A stretch of 64,000 nt of DNA from Methylobacterium soli (lineage in GTDB: Bacteria > Pseudomonadota > Alphaproteobacteria > Rhizobiales > Beijerinckiaceae): NCBI RefSeq assembly GCF_008806385.1, contig NZ_VZZK01000027.1:31110-95109 (forward strand). The letters are read 5' to 3'. A program made the position numbers and the translations under genes. The notes beneath the pieces were generated by a model. It saw nothing but the letters and a program-made list of their open reading frames with translations. It did no database searches and was not told the origin of the DNA. Numbering within the stretch: the stretch's first letter is position 1; every line of letters starts with the position of its first letter. This document shows, piece by piece, positions 9,349 to 18,095 of the stretch.

Positions 9349-12300
9349 CTAGCCCTGCGCGATCATCTCGCGGATGCGCACGCCGAGCGTCTCGACCACA
9401 AACGGCTTGGTCAGCACCGCCATGCCGGGTTCGAGATGCCCGTTGCCGACCACCGCGTTCTCTGCGTAGCCGGTGATGAACAGCACCTTCAGGTCGGGGC
9501 GGTTCACACGTGCGGCGTCCGCCATCTGGCGTCCGTTCATGCCGCCGGGCAGGCCGACGTCGGTGACCAGCAGGTCGATGCGCACGTCCGATTGCAGCAC
9601 CTTCAGGCCCGAGGCGCTGTCGGCCGCCTCGATGGCGGTGTAGCCGAGATCCTCCAGGACCTCGGTGACTAGCATACGCACCGTGGGCTCGTCGTCGACG
9701 ACCAGCACCGTCTCGCCCTGCTCGGCGCGCGGCGCCTCCGACAGGCCGGCTAGCGGGTCGGTCTCGGTTGCCCGGCCGTAGTGACGGGGCAAATAGAGGC
9801 ACACCGTCGTGCCGTCGCCGACCTCAGAGTAGATCCGCACCTGCCCGCCGGACTGCTTGGCGAAGCCGTAGATCATGGAGAGGCCGAGGCCGGTACCCTG
9901 GCCGATGGGCTTCGTCGTGAAGAACGGGTCGAACGCCTTGGCGATGATGTCCGGGCTCATGCCCGTGCCGGTATCCGTCACGCAGAGCGAAAGGTACTGG
10001 CCCTCCGGGATGTCGTGCTTCTGGGAGGCCCAGCGGTCGAGCCACTTGTTCCCGGTCTCGATGGTGATGCGCCCGCCGTCCGGCATGGCGTCCCGGGCAT
10101 TGATGCACAGGTTCAGAAGCGCGTTCTCAAGCTGCGGCGGGTCAACCAGCGCCGGCCAAAGTCCCGACGCGCCGACCACCTCGACCTCGACGGCCGGCCC
10201 GACCGTGCGCCGGATCAGATCCTCGATGCCGTTCACGAGTGCGTTCACGTCGGTAGGCTTGGGATCGAGCGTCTGCCGGCGCGAGAAGGCGAGCAGGCGG
10301 TGTGTCAGGGCGGCGGCGCGCTTCGAGGCGCCCTGGGCGGCCGACATGTAGCGGTCGATGTCCTTGAGCCGGCCCTGGCTCATGCGCGTCTGCATCAGCT
10401 CCAAGGAGCCCGAGATGCCGGCCAGCAGGTTGTTGAAGTCGTGGGCAAGGCCCCCGGTCAACTGACCGACCGCCTCCATCTTCTGCGATTGCCGGAGTTG
10501 CTCCTCTGCCCGGAGCAGGGCCTCGGCCTGCTCCTTCTCTGCGGTGACGTTGCGTCCCGTGGCGTAGATGAGGTCGCCTTCCGGTGCTGCCGTCCAGGAC
10601 AGCCAGCGATAGCTTCCGTCCCTGTGGCGGTACCGGTTCTCGACCCGCGCAAGTTCGGCCCCGATGGCCTCATTGAGGGCGGCGACGGTCAGGGCGACAT
10701 CGTCGGGATGGATGAACTCGAAGACGGTCCGGCCGATCATCTCGTCCGGCTGCCAGCCTAGGATGCGCGTCGCCGCCAGGCTCAACGCCTGGAAGGCTCC
10801 GGTAGCGTCGATGACGACCATCAGGTCCTGGGAGACGCTCCAGGTGCGGTCGCGCTCGCGGGTTCGTTCCTCGACGCGGCGCTCCAGCGAGGCGTTCAGT
10901 TCCGCGAGTTCAGCGGCTTGCGACCGGCGCTCGTCGATGTCGGTGTTGGTACCGACCCATTGGAGGATAGCGCCGTCCGGCGACCTGACGGGCTCGGCCC
11001 GAACCAGGAACCAGCGGAAAACGCCGTCGCTGCGGCGGATGCGGAACTCGGTCTCGTAGACCGCGCCGGTCGCCAGCGAACGGGCCCAGGCCCCTCCGGC
11101 CGAAGGAAGGTCGTCGGGATGGACGATGCGGCCCCATTCCGTGGTGCCGTCCATCGAACCGGGCTGGGTCCCCGCGTAGGCATAGGCCTGCTCGTTGAAC
11201 CAGTAGAGATAGCCGTCGGGCCGGGCCGCCCAGACCTGGTTCGGGATGGCCTGGGTCAGGACGCGGAACTGCTCCTCGCTGGCGCGAAGGGCCCGCTCCG
11301 AACGCAGGCGCTCCGTCGCCAGCCGGACCCGCTCGGCGACCTCGCGCATCAGCGCGACCTCTGTCTCGCCCCATGAACGAGCGACCGCATGGTTCACGTA
11401 CAGGAGCGCGACCGACGAGCCGTGCTCGACCAAGGGCATGTTCACGAACGACAGGGCGCTGATGCCTTCCAAGGCAATAGCGTTGTCCCGGGTGCGCGGG
11501 TCGAGCGTCGCATCGGAAACGATGGCGGTCTCGCCTCGCTTCAAGTCCTCGACGTAGGAGCCGTAATCGCGAAAATGCAGCACGCCCGCGAGGCTCTCGA
11601 TGCCTGGGGCGTTCCAGTCGCGCTGGATGGTGATGGTCTCGGCCACCTTGTCGATGACGCCGTATCCCACCCGGCTGACGCCGAGAACCGTTCCGAGAAC
11701 CTCGCAGGCCGTGTAGGCGAGTTCGTCGGGGTCCTGGATGTCGCGCAACCGGTCGTTGAGTTCGAGGAGCGTCGTGCGCCGCTTCTCCTCCTCGCGACGG
11801 GCGAGATCGGTCTCGGCCCGTTTAGTCACCTCGCGCACGACGCCGATGGCCCGAACGCATCGCCCCGCCTCGTCGAAGAGGCCCCGCCCCTTGGAGGCGA
11901 GCCAGCGCACGACCTCGTCTTCATGACCGACGATGCGATACTCGACGTCCAGGGGAGCCCTCAGTACAGGGTCGATCATGGCGGCGAGCGCAGCCATCGT
12001 CGCCTCCCGATCCTCGGGGTGTAGCGTTTCCACGAAGGTGGCGAGGTTATAGGCGGCATCCGGCGAGAGGCCGAACATCGGCTTCGTCCGCGGCGACCAG
12101 ATCAAGGTGCCGGTCGTGACATCGAGGTCCCAGGTCCCGATCTCGGCCGCCTCGGTGGCGAGGCGCAGGACCGTCTCGCTGAATTGCAGGCGGTCGGCGC
12201 TGGCGGCCTGTTCCGCCGTCAGGAGATCGTTCTCGCCCCTCAGGGCGGTCAACTGCCTCGTGTCGGCGGTGACATCGTACTGGCTCGCGAAGAAGTACGC

Positions 12301-12723
12301 GACCTCGCCCCGGGCGTCCTCGACAGGCGCCAGCAGCAGCTGGTTCCAGAAAGTGGTTCCGTCCTTGCGATAGTTCAGGATCGGCAGCTCTATGCCGCGT
12401 TGCTCAGTGACGGCGGCCCGGATGCGCGCTACGTCTCGCGGATCGGTCTCCGGTCCCTGCAGGAAGCGGCAGTTGTGGCCGAGGATCTCCTCCAAGACAT
12501 AGCCGGTCAGGCGGCAGAATGCGCCGTTGGCGAAGATGATCGGATTGTCGTCCTGCCGGGGGTCCGTGATGATCATCGGCATGCGCGTGGCACGCACGGC
12601 CGCCGCGAACGGATCGGTGAGCCCGTCTCCACCGGCGACCTCCGAGAGGATGCGATGGGTATCGCGTCGAACGGTGTCCGCCCTGGCCGAAGGCGTCGTA
12701 TCTGGTGGGGAGATGCTGTTCAC
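9349..12723 (-). CDS. LOV/PAS/GAF hybrid histidine kinase, predicted blue-light sensor
   Basis: Soluble multi-sensor kinase of 1,124 residues. Residues about 38-145 are a LOV domain with the flavin-adduct motif GHNCRFLQG (Cys85) and the PETDP loop; this cysteine forms the FMN adduct in blue light in known LOV proteins. Then come a PAS domain (about 185-300), a GAF domain (about 310-460), two further PAS domains (about 465-730), HisKA with H761 (LAHDFNNLL), HATPase (GQGTGLGLS) and a receiver with Asp1055 (LLVTDVGLPGG, LTKPF). The start is GTG at 12723. A short dyad sits 30-44 bp upstream. Light sensing is inferred from the intact LOV motif. Confidence 0.9.
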   Translation of the reverse strand: MNSISPPDTTPSARADTVRRDTHRILSEVAGGDGLTDPFAAAVRATRMPMIITDPRQDDNPIIFANGAFCRLTGYVLEEILGHNCRFLQGPETDPRDVARIRAAVTEQRGIELPILNYRKDGTTFWNQLLLAPVEDARGEVAYFFASQYDVTADTRQLTALRGENDLLTAEQAASADRLQFSETVLRLATEAAEIGTWDLDVTTGTLIWSPRTKPMFGLSPDAAYNLATFVETLHPEDREATMAALAAMIDPVLRAPLDVEYRIVGHEDEVVRWLASKGRGLFDEAGRCVRAIGVVREVTKRAETDLARREEEKRRTTLLELNDRLRDIQDPDELAYTACEVLGTVLGVSRVGYGVIDKVAETITIQRDWNAPGIESLAGVLHFRDYGSYVEDLKRGETAIVSDATLDPRTRDNAIALEGISALSFVNMPLVEHGSSVALLYVNHAVARSWGETEVALMREVAERVRLATERLRSERALRASEEQFRVLTQAIPNQVWAARPDGYLYWFNEQAYAYAGTQPGSMDGTTEWGRIVHPDDLPSAGGAWARSLATGAVYETEFRIRRSDGVFRWFLVRAEPVRSPDGAILQWVGTNTDIDERRSQAAELAELNASLERRVEERTRERDRTWSVSQDLMVVIDATGAFQALSLAATRILGWQPDEMIGRTVFEFIHPDDVALTVAALNEAIGAELARVENRYRHRDGSYRWLSWTAAPEGDLIYATGRNVTAEKEQAEALLRAEEQLRQSQKMEAVGQLTGGLAHDFNNLLAGISGSLELMQTRMSQGRLKDIDRYMSAAQGASKRAAALTHRLLAFSRRQTLDPKPTDVNALVNGIEDLIRRTVGPAVEVEVVGASGLWPALVDPPQLENALLNLCINARDAMPDGGRITIETGNKWLDRWASQKHDIPEGQYLSLCVTDTGTGMSPDIIAKAFDPFFTTKPIGQGTGLGLSMIYGFAKQSGGQVRIYSEVGDGTTVCLYLPRHYGRATETDPLAGLSEAPRAEQGETVLVVDDEPTVRMLVTEVLEDLGYTAIEAADSASGLKVLQSDVRIDLLVTDVGLPGGMNGRQMADAARVNRPDLKVLFITGYAENAVVGNGHLEPGMAVLTKPFVVETLGVRIREMIAQG

Positions 12724-12752
12724 GCCGTCGCCCTAAGGGCTGTCGAGCCCGG

Positions 12753-12767
12753 ATGAAAATATTTCAT
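12753..12767. promoter_or_regulatory. ATGAAA-N3-TTTCAT dyad upstream of the LOV kinase
   Basis: A perfect inverted repeat, ATGAAA ATA TTTCAT, lies 30 bp before the GTG start of the LOV kinase. It is A/T-rich in an otherwise very G/C-rich setting. It could be a promoter element or operator for the kinase gene. Confidence 0.35.
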
Positions 12768-12978
12768 ATGGACGGATTCGGTGCCTCACGGCCAAGGAGC
12801 TGGCAAGCGAAACCACCCGCAGGCAGGCGCTACCGAAGGAAGCCTGTCATCACAAGAAAATTGGAAATACTCGGTGGTCGCGGCAGGCAGTGTGACGTGG
12901 GTGCGCAACGCCGAGGCCTGAGGAGCAATGCTGGCAGTCTGGGTTCATATGTGACAAGGCCCGGCGCCCAAGGCTCGG

Positions 12979-13150
12979 TTATGCAGCCGAAGCTGGCGGG
13001 ACCGAGCCGTGGGCGCCAGCGGGCACCGGACACCTGCCTTCGACGTCGAGGTGCTCCGCCAGGAAGTCCACGAAGGTGCGGATCTTAGGCGAGAGTTGGC
13101 GGCTGGTCGGGCTCCCGTTCGGATCACCACGCCGAACCCTATAGCCTCAT
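12979..13150 (-). pseudogene. Remnant C-terminal tail of a LysR-type regulator
   Basis: In one minus-strand frame the sequence reads GDPNGSPTSRQLSPKIRTFV followed directly by DFLAEHLDVEG, and ends at a stop (12979-12981). This is the typical end of LysR effector domains; compare RRITPKLRSFVDFAV at the end of the intact neighbour at 13390-14271. The HTH and the rest of the effector domain are absent, and stop codons precede the fragment. It is most likely the relic of a second, related regulator, left by recombination or deletion. The 5' boundary of the relic is approximate. Confidence 0.6.
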
Positions 13151-13318
13151 GGCGATGACCTCTCGGATTGAATTCCGGCAAGGCTAAGTCACGATGGCCT
13201 TCCGGCCTGTTGGGAAAACCCTGAGGGCACCCGGGGGAAAGCCCTTAGGCGGCACCGAGCACGGCTGCGGGTTCAACGGGCCATCGAAGGCGTCGACCCG
13301 GCTCATGGCGCATGGCTC

Positions 13319-13342
13319 ATGGCTCATGGCGCCATGAGCCAT
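13319..13342. terminator. 24-bp perfect palindrome 3' of the LysR gene, possible terminator
   Basis: Two 12-base arms (ATGGCTCATGGC and its exact complement GCCATGAGCCAT) abut without a spacer, preceded by tandem GGCTCATG units from about 13310. It lies about 48 bp downstream of the minus-strand LysR stop, in the relic-bearing gap. A zero-spacer palindrome can extrude only a strained hairpin and there is no T-tract, so it may instead be a repeat or a protein-binding site. Confidence 0.4.
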
Positions 13343-13389
13343 CAAACCCACGTCGGGTGGTCCATCGGAGCAATACCCATGACGGACCG

Positions 13390-14271
13390 TCATCCGAATT
13401 GGGCGACCGCAAAATCGACGAAGGAGCGCAGCTTCGGCGTGATCCGGCGGTCTGGCGCGTAGAGGACGTGCATGGGATGGGTCGGGGGCACGAAGTCCGG
13501 AAGCAGGTGCACCAGCCGTCCAGACGCGAGGTCGTCCCGCACCAACGCCACCGGCTGAAGGAAGATGCCCATTCCTGCCAATGCCAAAGTCAGCAATGCC
13601 TGCCCGTTGTTGGCGACGTGCCGGCAGGGGACGTCGACGGTGACCGGCCCCCCCGGCCCGGAGAAGGACCATCGGTTGCGCGTCGTGCCATAGGCGAAGC
13701 CGAGGCACTCATGCGCGCGCAGTTCGTCGGGCGTCGCTGGCGCGCCGTGCGCCTCAACGTAAGCGGGGGCCGCGCAGAGAAGCATTTCCAAAGGTCTCAG
13801 TGCCCGGGCGATCAGGCCGCTGTCGCTGAGTGAGCCGACGCGGAAAACCGCGTCGTAACCCTCGTCGACAAGGTCGACAGTTCGGTCCGCCAGCGTCAGT
13901 TCGACGTCGACCTCGGGGTTGGCCTCCAGGTACCCGGGCAGCACCCGGGCGAGCTCGTGGGCGCCGAACGTGACCGGGGCGTTCACCCGTATCCGCCCGC
14001 GCGGGACCGCACGGCTCTCAGCCGCCAATGCCTCCGCCGCCTCGACCTCGGCCAGGATGGTCCGGACCCGGTCGTGGAAGGCACGCCCCAACTCGGTGAC
14101 GCTCTGGCGACGGGTGGTGCGATTGATGAGCTTGACCCCGAGGTGATCCTCAAGGGTCCGCACGTGCTTGCCGACCATCTGCGACGACATCGAGAGCGCG
14201 TCGGCGGCGGCCGAGAAAGACCCTGCTTCCACGGCCTTGGCGAAGACGGCCATGCTCGCGATACGGTCCAT
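13390..14271 (-). CDS. LysR-family transcriptional regulator
   Basis: Full-length LTTR of 293 residues. The N-terminal winged HTH is at residues 1-60 (FAKAVEAGSFSAAADAL, then SSQMVGKHVRTLEDHLGVKL) and the effector-binding domain at about 90-290. It belongs to the subgroup that often controls neighbouring oxidoreductase genes. It is divergent from the NAD(P)-binding protein/quinone oxidoreductase/SDR genes at 14385-16997, with a 113-bp shared promoter region holding a TGAAAC-N5-GTTTCA dyad right beside its start. Autoregulation plus control of the divergent genes is the likely arrangement. Confidence 0.9.
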   Translation of the reverse strand: MDRIASMAVFAKAVEAGSFSAAADALSMSSQMVGKHVRTLEDHLGVKLINRTTRRQSVTELGRAFHDRVRTILAEVEAAEALAAESRAVPRGRIRVNAPVTFGAHELARVLPGYLEANPEVDVELTLADRTVDLVDEGYDAVFRVGSLSDSGLIARALRPLEMLLCAAPAYVEAHGAPATPDELRAHECLGFAYGTTRNRWSFSGPGGPVTVDVPCRHVANNGQALLTLALAGMGIFLQPVALVRDDLASGRLVHLLPDFVPPTHPMHVLYAPDRRITPKLRSFVDFAVAQFG

Positions 14272-14275
14272 GATT

Positions 14276-14292
14276 TGAAACCCGTTGTTTCA
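14276..14292. promoter_or_regulatory. Dyad TGAAAC-N5-GTTTCA, candidate LysR operator
   Basis: A perfect 6-bp inverted repeat with a 5-bp spacer begins 5 bp upstream of the LysR start codon, inside the divergent promoter region. LysR regulators bind interrupted dyads and commonly repress their own gene from a site overlapping it. No second half-set typical of an activation site was identified. Confidence 0.45.
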
Positions 14293-14384
14293 GGTGTGTG
14301 CGCTCGATTGCGATTTATCCCTCATCAGTGAAGGCCCACAACTCCCACCACGCCGCAGGGCAAGGCATCCGGGGAGTTACGACC

Positions 14385-15014
14385 ATGACCATCGCGATCA
14401 TCGGTACCGGCAACATGGGAAGCGGCCTCGCCAGGCTTCTCGCTTCGAAGGGCATCGACGTGGCCATCGGCCACCGCGACCCGGCCAAGGCCGCCGCGTT
14501 GGCCGCCGAGATCGGCCCCCGTGCCCAGGGAGGCGGCTCCGAAGCGGCCGCGAAGCTCGCCGACATCGTCATCCTGGCGGTGAACTACGGCTCGGCAGAG
14601 GAGGCCCTGAAGGGCGCAGGCGATCTCACCGGCAAGATCGTCGTCGACATCTCGAACCCGATCACGCCGGACTACAAGGCACTCACCGTCGGGCACACCA
14701 CCTCCGCCGCCGAGGAGATCCAGAAGCTCGTCCCGGGCGCGAGGGTCGTGAAGGCGTTCAACACCATCTTCTCCCAACTGCTGCCGTCGGAGGCCCGCGG
14801 GGGTCGGGAGGTTCAGGTTTTCCTCGCAGGTGACGACGAGGCCGCGAAGGAGGCCGTCTCGGGGGTGGTCTCCTCCGCCGGGTTCGCGCCTGTCGATGCC
14901 GGCCCGCTGAGCAACGCCCGGTACCTGGAGCCGGTCGGCGAGATCAACATCCACTTCGGGTTCTTCCTCGGCTGGGGCACCTCCGCGGCACCGGCCTGGA
15001 TCAAGGCCGCCTGA
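14385..15014 (+). CDS. NADPH-dependent F420 reductase-like NAD(P)-binding protein
   Basis: Rossmann-fold protein of 209 residues. The N-terminus MTIAIIGTGNMGSGLARLLA carries the GxGxxG nucleotide-binding motif, followed by HRDP as the likely NADP-phosphate-binding loop, and a conserved SNPITPDY segment at about residue 90. It matches the family that includes F420-dependent NADP reductase; in organisms without F420 these are NADP-binding reductases of unknown substrate. The ATG at 14385 has GGGAG 9 bp upstream; a further-upstream ATG would add a poor N-terminus. It is the first gene of a probable three-gene oxidoreductase unit divergent from lysR. Confidence 0.8.
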   Translation: MTIAIIGTGNMGSGLARLLASKGIDVAIGHRDPAKAAALAAEIGPRAQGGGSEAAAKLADIVILAVNYGSAEEALKGAGDLTGKIVVDISNPITPDYKALTVGHTTSAAEEIQKLVPGARVVKAFNTIFSQLLPSEARGGREVQVFLAGDDEAAKEAVSGVVSSAGFAPVDAGPLSNARYLEPVGEINIHFGFFLGWGTSAAPAWIKAA

Positions 15015-15050
15015 AGGGTCGTTCCCCCAATGACAGAGCGAGGAACATCC

Positions 15051-16040
15051 ATGTCGCGTGTCGTACGATTCCATGAGATCGGCAGCCCCGAAGTCCTCAA
15101 GGTCGAGGACATCCAGGTACCGGCGCCCAAGGCCGGAGAGGTCCAGATCCGCGTAAAGGCGATGGGCCTAAACCGTGCCGAGGTCATGTTCCGGACCGGC
15201 CAGTACGTGACCCAGCCGACCTTTCCCGCCATCACCGGCTACGAGGCCGCCGGGACCATCGAGACGGTCGGCCCCGGCGTTGAGGGCCTCACGGTCAGCG
15301 ACAAGGTCAGCGTCGTGCCGTGCTTCATGCTCGGCGAGTACGGCCTGCACGGCGAACTGGTGAACGCACCCGCCTTCGGCGTGGTGAGACACCCTGACAA
15401 CCTGTCCTGGGAAGAGGCAGCCGCCACCTGGATGATGTTCGTCACCGCCTACGGAGCGCTGGTCGACATCGCCAAGATGCAGGCGGGCGACGTGGTGCTG
15501 ATCCGGGCCGCCTCGTCCAGCGTCGGCCTGGCCGCCATCCAGATCGTCAACATGTTGGGCGGCGCCTCCGTCGCGTTGACACGGGGCGGCGCGAAGCGGG
15601 ACGCGCTGCTCGCGGCCGGCGCCCGGCACGTCATCGCGACAGCGGAGCAGGACCTCGTTGCCGAGGTTAAGTCGATCACCGGCGGCAAGGGCGCGCGCAT
15701 CGCCTTCGACCCCGTGGGTGGGCCGGAAGTGCCGAAGATCCTCGAAGCGCTGTCGTTCCTCGGCATCTTTTTCCAGTACGGTGCGCTCGACTTCAGCGCC
15801 GTGCCGGTGCCGGTCCTGTCGCTGCTTGGCAAGAACCTGACCCTTCGGGGCTATCAGCTGTTCGAGGTCACGACGGACCCGGCGCGGCTTGAGCAAGCCA
15901 AGGCGTTCATCGTCGGTGGCCTGGCATCCGGTGCGCTGAAGCCCGTCATCGCCAAGACCTTCAAGCTCGACGAGATCGTGGAGGCGACCCGCTTCATGGA
16001 GAGCAACGAGCAGGTCGGAAAGATCGTGGTGACCGTCTGA
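15051..16040 (+). CDS. Zinc-independent quinone oxidoreductase-type MDR
   Basis: Medium-chain dehydrogenase/reductase of 329 residues. The GroES-like N-terminal domain (residues 1-125, AGTIETVGPGVEGL) precedes a Rossmann domain (SSVGLAAIQIVNMLGG) and the quinone-oxidoreductase-like FDPVGG segment. The catalytic and structural zinc cysteines of alcohol dehydrogenases are absent, so it is probably an NADPH-dependent quinone or enone reductase. The ATG at 15051 follows GAGGA by 7 bp; an in-frame ATG 21 bases upstream lacks a site. It lies 36 bp after the preceding reductase gene, so it is probably co-transcribed with it. Confidence 0.85.
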   Translation: MSRVVRFHEIGSPEVLKVEDIQVPAPKAGEVQIRVKAMGLNRAEVMFRTGQYVTQPTFPAITGYEAAGTIETVGPGVEGLTVSDKVSVVPCFMLGEYGLHGELVNAPAFGVVRHPDNLSWEEAAATWMMFVTAYGALVDIAKMQAGDVVLIRAASSSVGLAAIQIVNMLGGASVALTRGGAKRDALLAAGARHVIATAEQDLVAEVKSITGGKGARIAFDPVGGPEVPKILEALSFLGIFFQYGALDFSAVPVPVLSLLGKNLTLRGYQLFEVTTDPARLEQAKAFIVGGLASGALKPVIAKTFKLDEIVEATRFMESNEQVGKIVVTV

Positions 16041-16214
16041 ACGGCCGAAAGCGGCCTCCGGGACCAAATGACAGCGACCCGCGCGGCAGCGACCTTGACT
16101 TCCTGCGGCTTCGTGACGTGCGCGGCCCTCAGCCGTTTCACGTCCTGGCACTTCAAGCCCTATCCTCGATAACGCTATCCCGACGTAGGCTGCGGGGACC
16201 ACTGGAGAGGTTCG

Positions 16215-16997
16215 ATGGATGTGAGGCTGGACGGCCGCGTTGCCGTGGTCACGGGCGGCAGCAAGGGGCTTGGTCTCGCCATCGCGACCCGGATGGCCGC
16301 CAGCGGTGCGGATGTCGTGATGCTGGCGCGCAACCCAGACGGGCTCGCGGCCGCACGGCGGCTCGTGGAGCCCACCGCACGTGGGCGGGTCCATACCGTC
16401 GCCTGCGACGTCTCACGGGCGGAGGAGTTGGAGGGAGCCTACGATGACGTGCTGCAGGCGCTCGGCCGGGTGGATATCCTGGTGAACAACGCGGGCGTCT
16501 CCCAGACTGGCGCCTTCACATCGATCACGGACGCCGTCTGGCAGGCAGACCTTGATCTTAAGCTGTTCGCCGCGATCCGCCTCGCGCGACTGGCTTGGCC
16601 CGGGATGGTGGAGCGTCGTTGGGGACGGATCATCAACGTGCTCAACACCGCGGCCAAGGCGCCCAAGGCCGGCTCGGCCCCGACGTCGGTCTCGCGCGCG
16701 GCCGGGCTGGCACTCACCAAGGTGCTGGCGGGTGAAGGCGCGCCGCACGGCATCCTCGTGAACGCCCTGCATGTCGGGTTGATCGACAGCGACCAGTGGG
16801 TCCGCCGCCACGCCGACACGGACGACGGCCAGCCCTACGCGGCCTTCCTGGCCGAGATGGCGCGCAGCATCCCCCTCGGCCGTGTCGGCACGCCCCAGGA
16901 GTTTGCCAACGTGGCGTGCTTCCTGGCGTCCGACCTCGCCGGCTACGTGACCGGAACCTCGATCAACGTCGACGGCAACCTCAGTCCGGTGACCTGA
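16215..16997 (+). CDS. Short-chain dehydrogenase with altered catalytic motif
   Basis: SDR-fold protein of 260 residues. The cofactor loop TGGSKGLG (about residues 14-21) and NNAG (about 92-95) are intact, and the C-terminus VTGTSINVDGNLSP is typical. At the catalytic position, where SDRs have YxxxK, this protein reads TSVSR within APTSVSRAAGLALTK: both Tyr and Lys are replaced. Either it belongs to an SDR subgroup with different chemistry or it is a binding or structural homologue. A GGAGAGG site precedes the ATG. It lies 175 bp after the quinone oxidoreductase, so it may have its own promoter. Confidence 0.85.
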   Translation: MDVRLDGRVAVVTGGSKGLGLAIATRMAASGADVVMLARNPDGLAAARRLVEPTARGRVHTVACDVSRAEELEGAYDDVLQALGRVDILVNNAGVSQTGAFTSITDAVWQADLDLKLFAAIRLARLAWPGMVERRWGRIINVLNTAAKAPKAGSAPTSVSRAAGLALTKVLAGEGAPHGILVNALHVGLIDSDQWVRRHADTDDGQPYAAFLAEMARSIPLGRVGTPQEFANVACFLASDLAGYVTGTSINVDGNLSPVT

Positions 16998-18095
16998 AGG
17001 GTTGGATCCTGCACGCATATGCCGCTCGGAGCGACGCTCTCAGTCGCGACATGGGATGCATCCCTTGAGGTCCCTCCGGCAGGAAAGCGAAACATCACTG
17101 CTATCCTCCACTCATGGGGATGCGGCTCCGTCCGACGGCAAACGCACGGGCGGCACGACCGAGCCCTCCAAGGGCGATGACCCACCCAATCGGCCAAGTG
17201 GTGCCGTCCGAGAGGGCGCCGACCAGCCTAGCGCCCAGGACGCCGAAGCCGCGAGAGTTCACGGGATCGGCCCCATGCACTGGCACGTAGGCACCGGCCG
17301 AGACGATCCGCGCACCGTCGGAGGAAGGCGGCATCGTGGCCCCGCCGGCCGGAACACCGGTCCCACTCGACGCCTTGCATCTGGGAAGGCTTTCCAAACG
17401 GCGAAGGGCAGGCACGATGCTCGCTGTCCTGGCGCTCGGTGCCTGGCTGGCGGCAGGATCTCTCGACCAGGGTAGGATCGGGGTCAGCACCGCGGAGGCG
17501 GCTGCCGACCGAGTTGGCTGCGAACGCCGCCGCACTTGAGGCGTCGTCACGCGCCGCGGAAAGCGCGGCGTCGCGGCCCCCATGAGCCCACAGGATTGTC
17601 GGGGGCGACGAGGGCCGTCGCGCAGGCTGCCCACCCCGTCCAGAGGAATGCGACCGTGGTCGCCTGGCGCGACCACCCCGCCTTACGCAGCCAGCCGCTT
17701 GCATGCCCGATCCGCTTAGCCGAGGCGGCGCCACCATCCTGTCCGCCCGGATTCGGTTCCAAGGATTTCCCTCCGCGCCGGCACCGCCACGCCCCGTCCT
17801 GGTGACCCTCGCCCCGGTATGCCGGCTGGCCTCTGTCAGTCGTCCGTAAGTTCCCTATCGAAGCAGGAGCACCAAAACGTCTTCGGCATTCATAAACTTG
17901 CGCCTAAACGCGCGGTTGTGAGCCGCCATCGATGGCAGTCACCAATAGCCCTTGCTGACACTGTCTCCGGAATACATCGACCCACACAATAACAGCTTCT
18001 CAGGGTTTTTACTGTGGCGACTGAGGGTTTCCCCCAATTGCCGCCCACAGGCCGGTCGGAGACCCTGGAGCCCGAGCCACAACCCGGAGGCAGAC
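16998..18095. other. 1.1-kb gap without a convincing gene
   Basis: Open frames here have poor composition and no good starts. On the minus strand, the frame ending near 17101 contains RGFGVLGARLVGALSDGTTW and WVIALGG, faintly like the last helices of an MFS transporter. This may be a decayed transporter tail, but I cannot support it firmly. Bases 17850-18000 are less G/C-rich and probably hold the promoter of the outer-membrane gene at 18096. Confidence 0.4.

Noticed and set aside
16998..17700. Minus-strand frames with faint MFS-transporter-like text (VLGARLVGALSDGTTWPIGW)
   Set aside because: Too short and too low in complexity around it to call a gene or a firm pseudogene; mentioned only in the gap entry.
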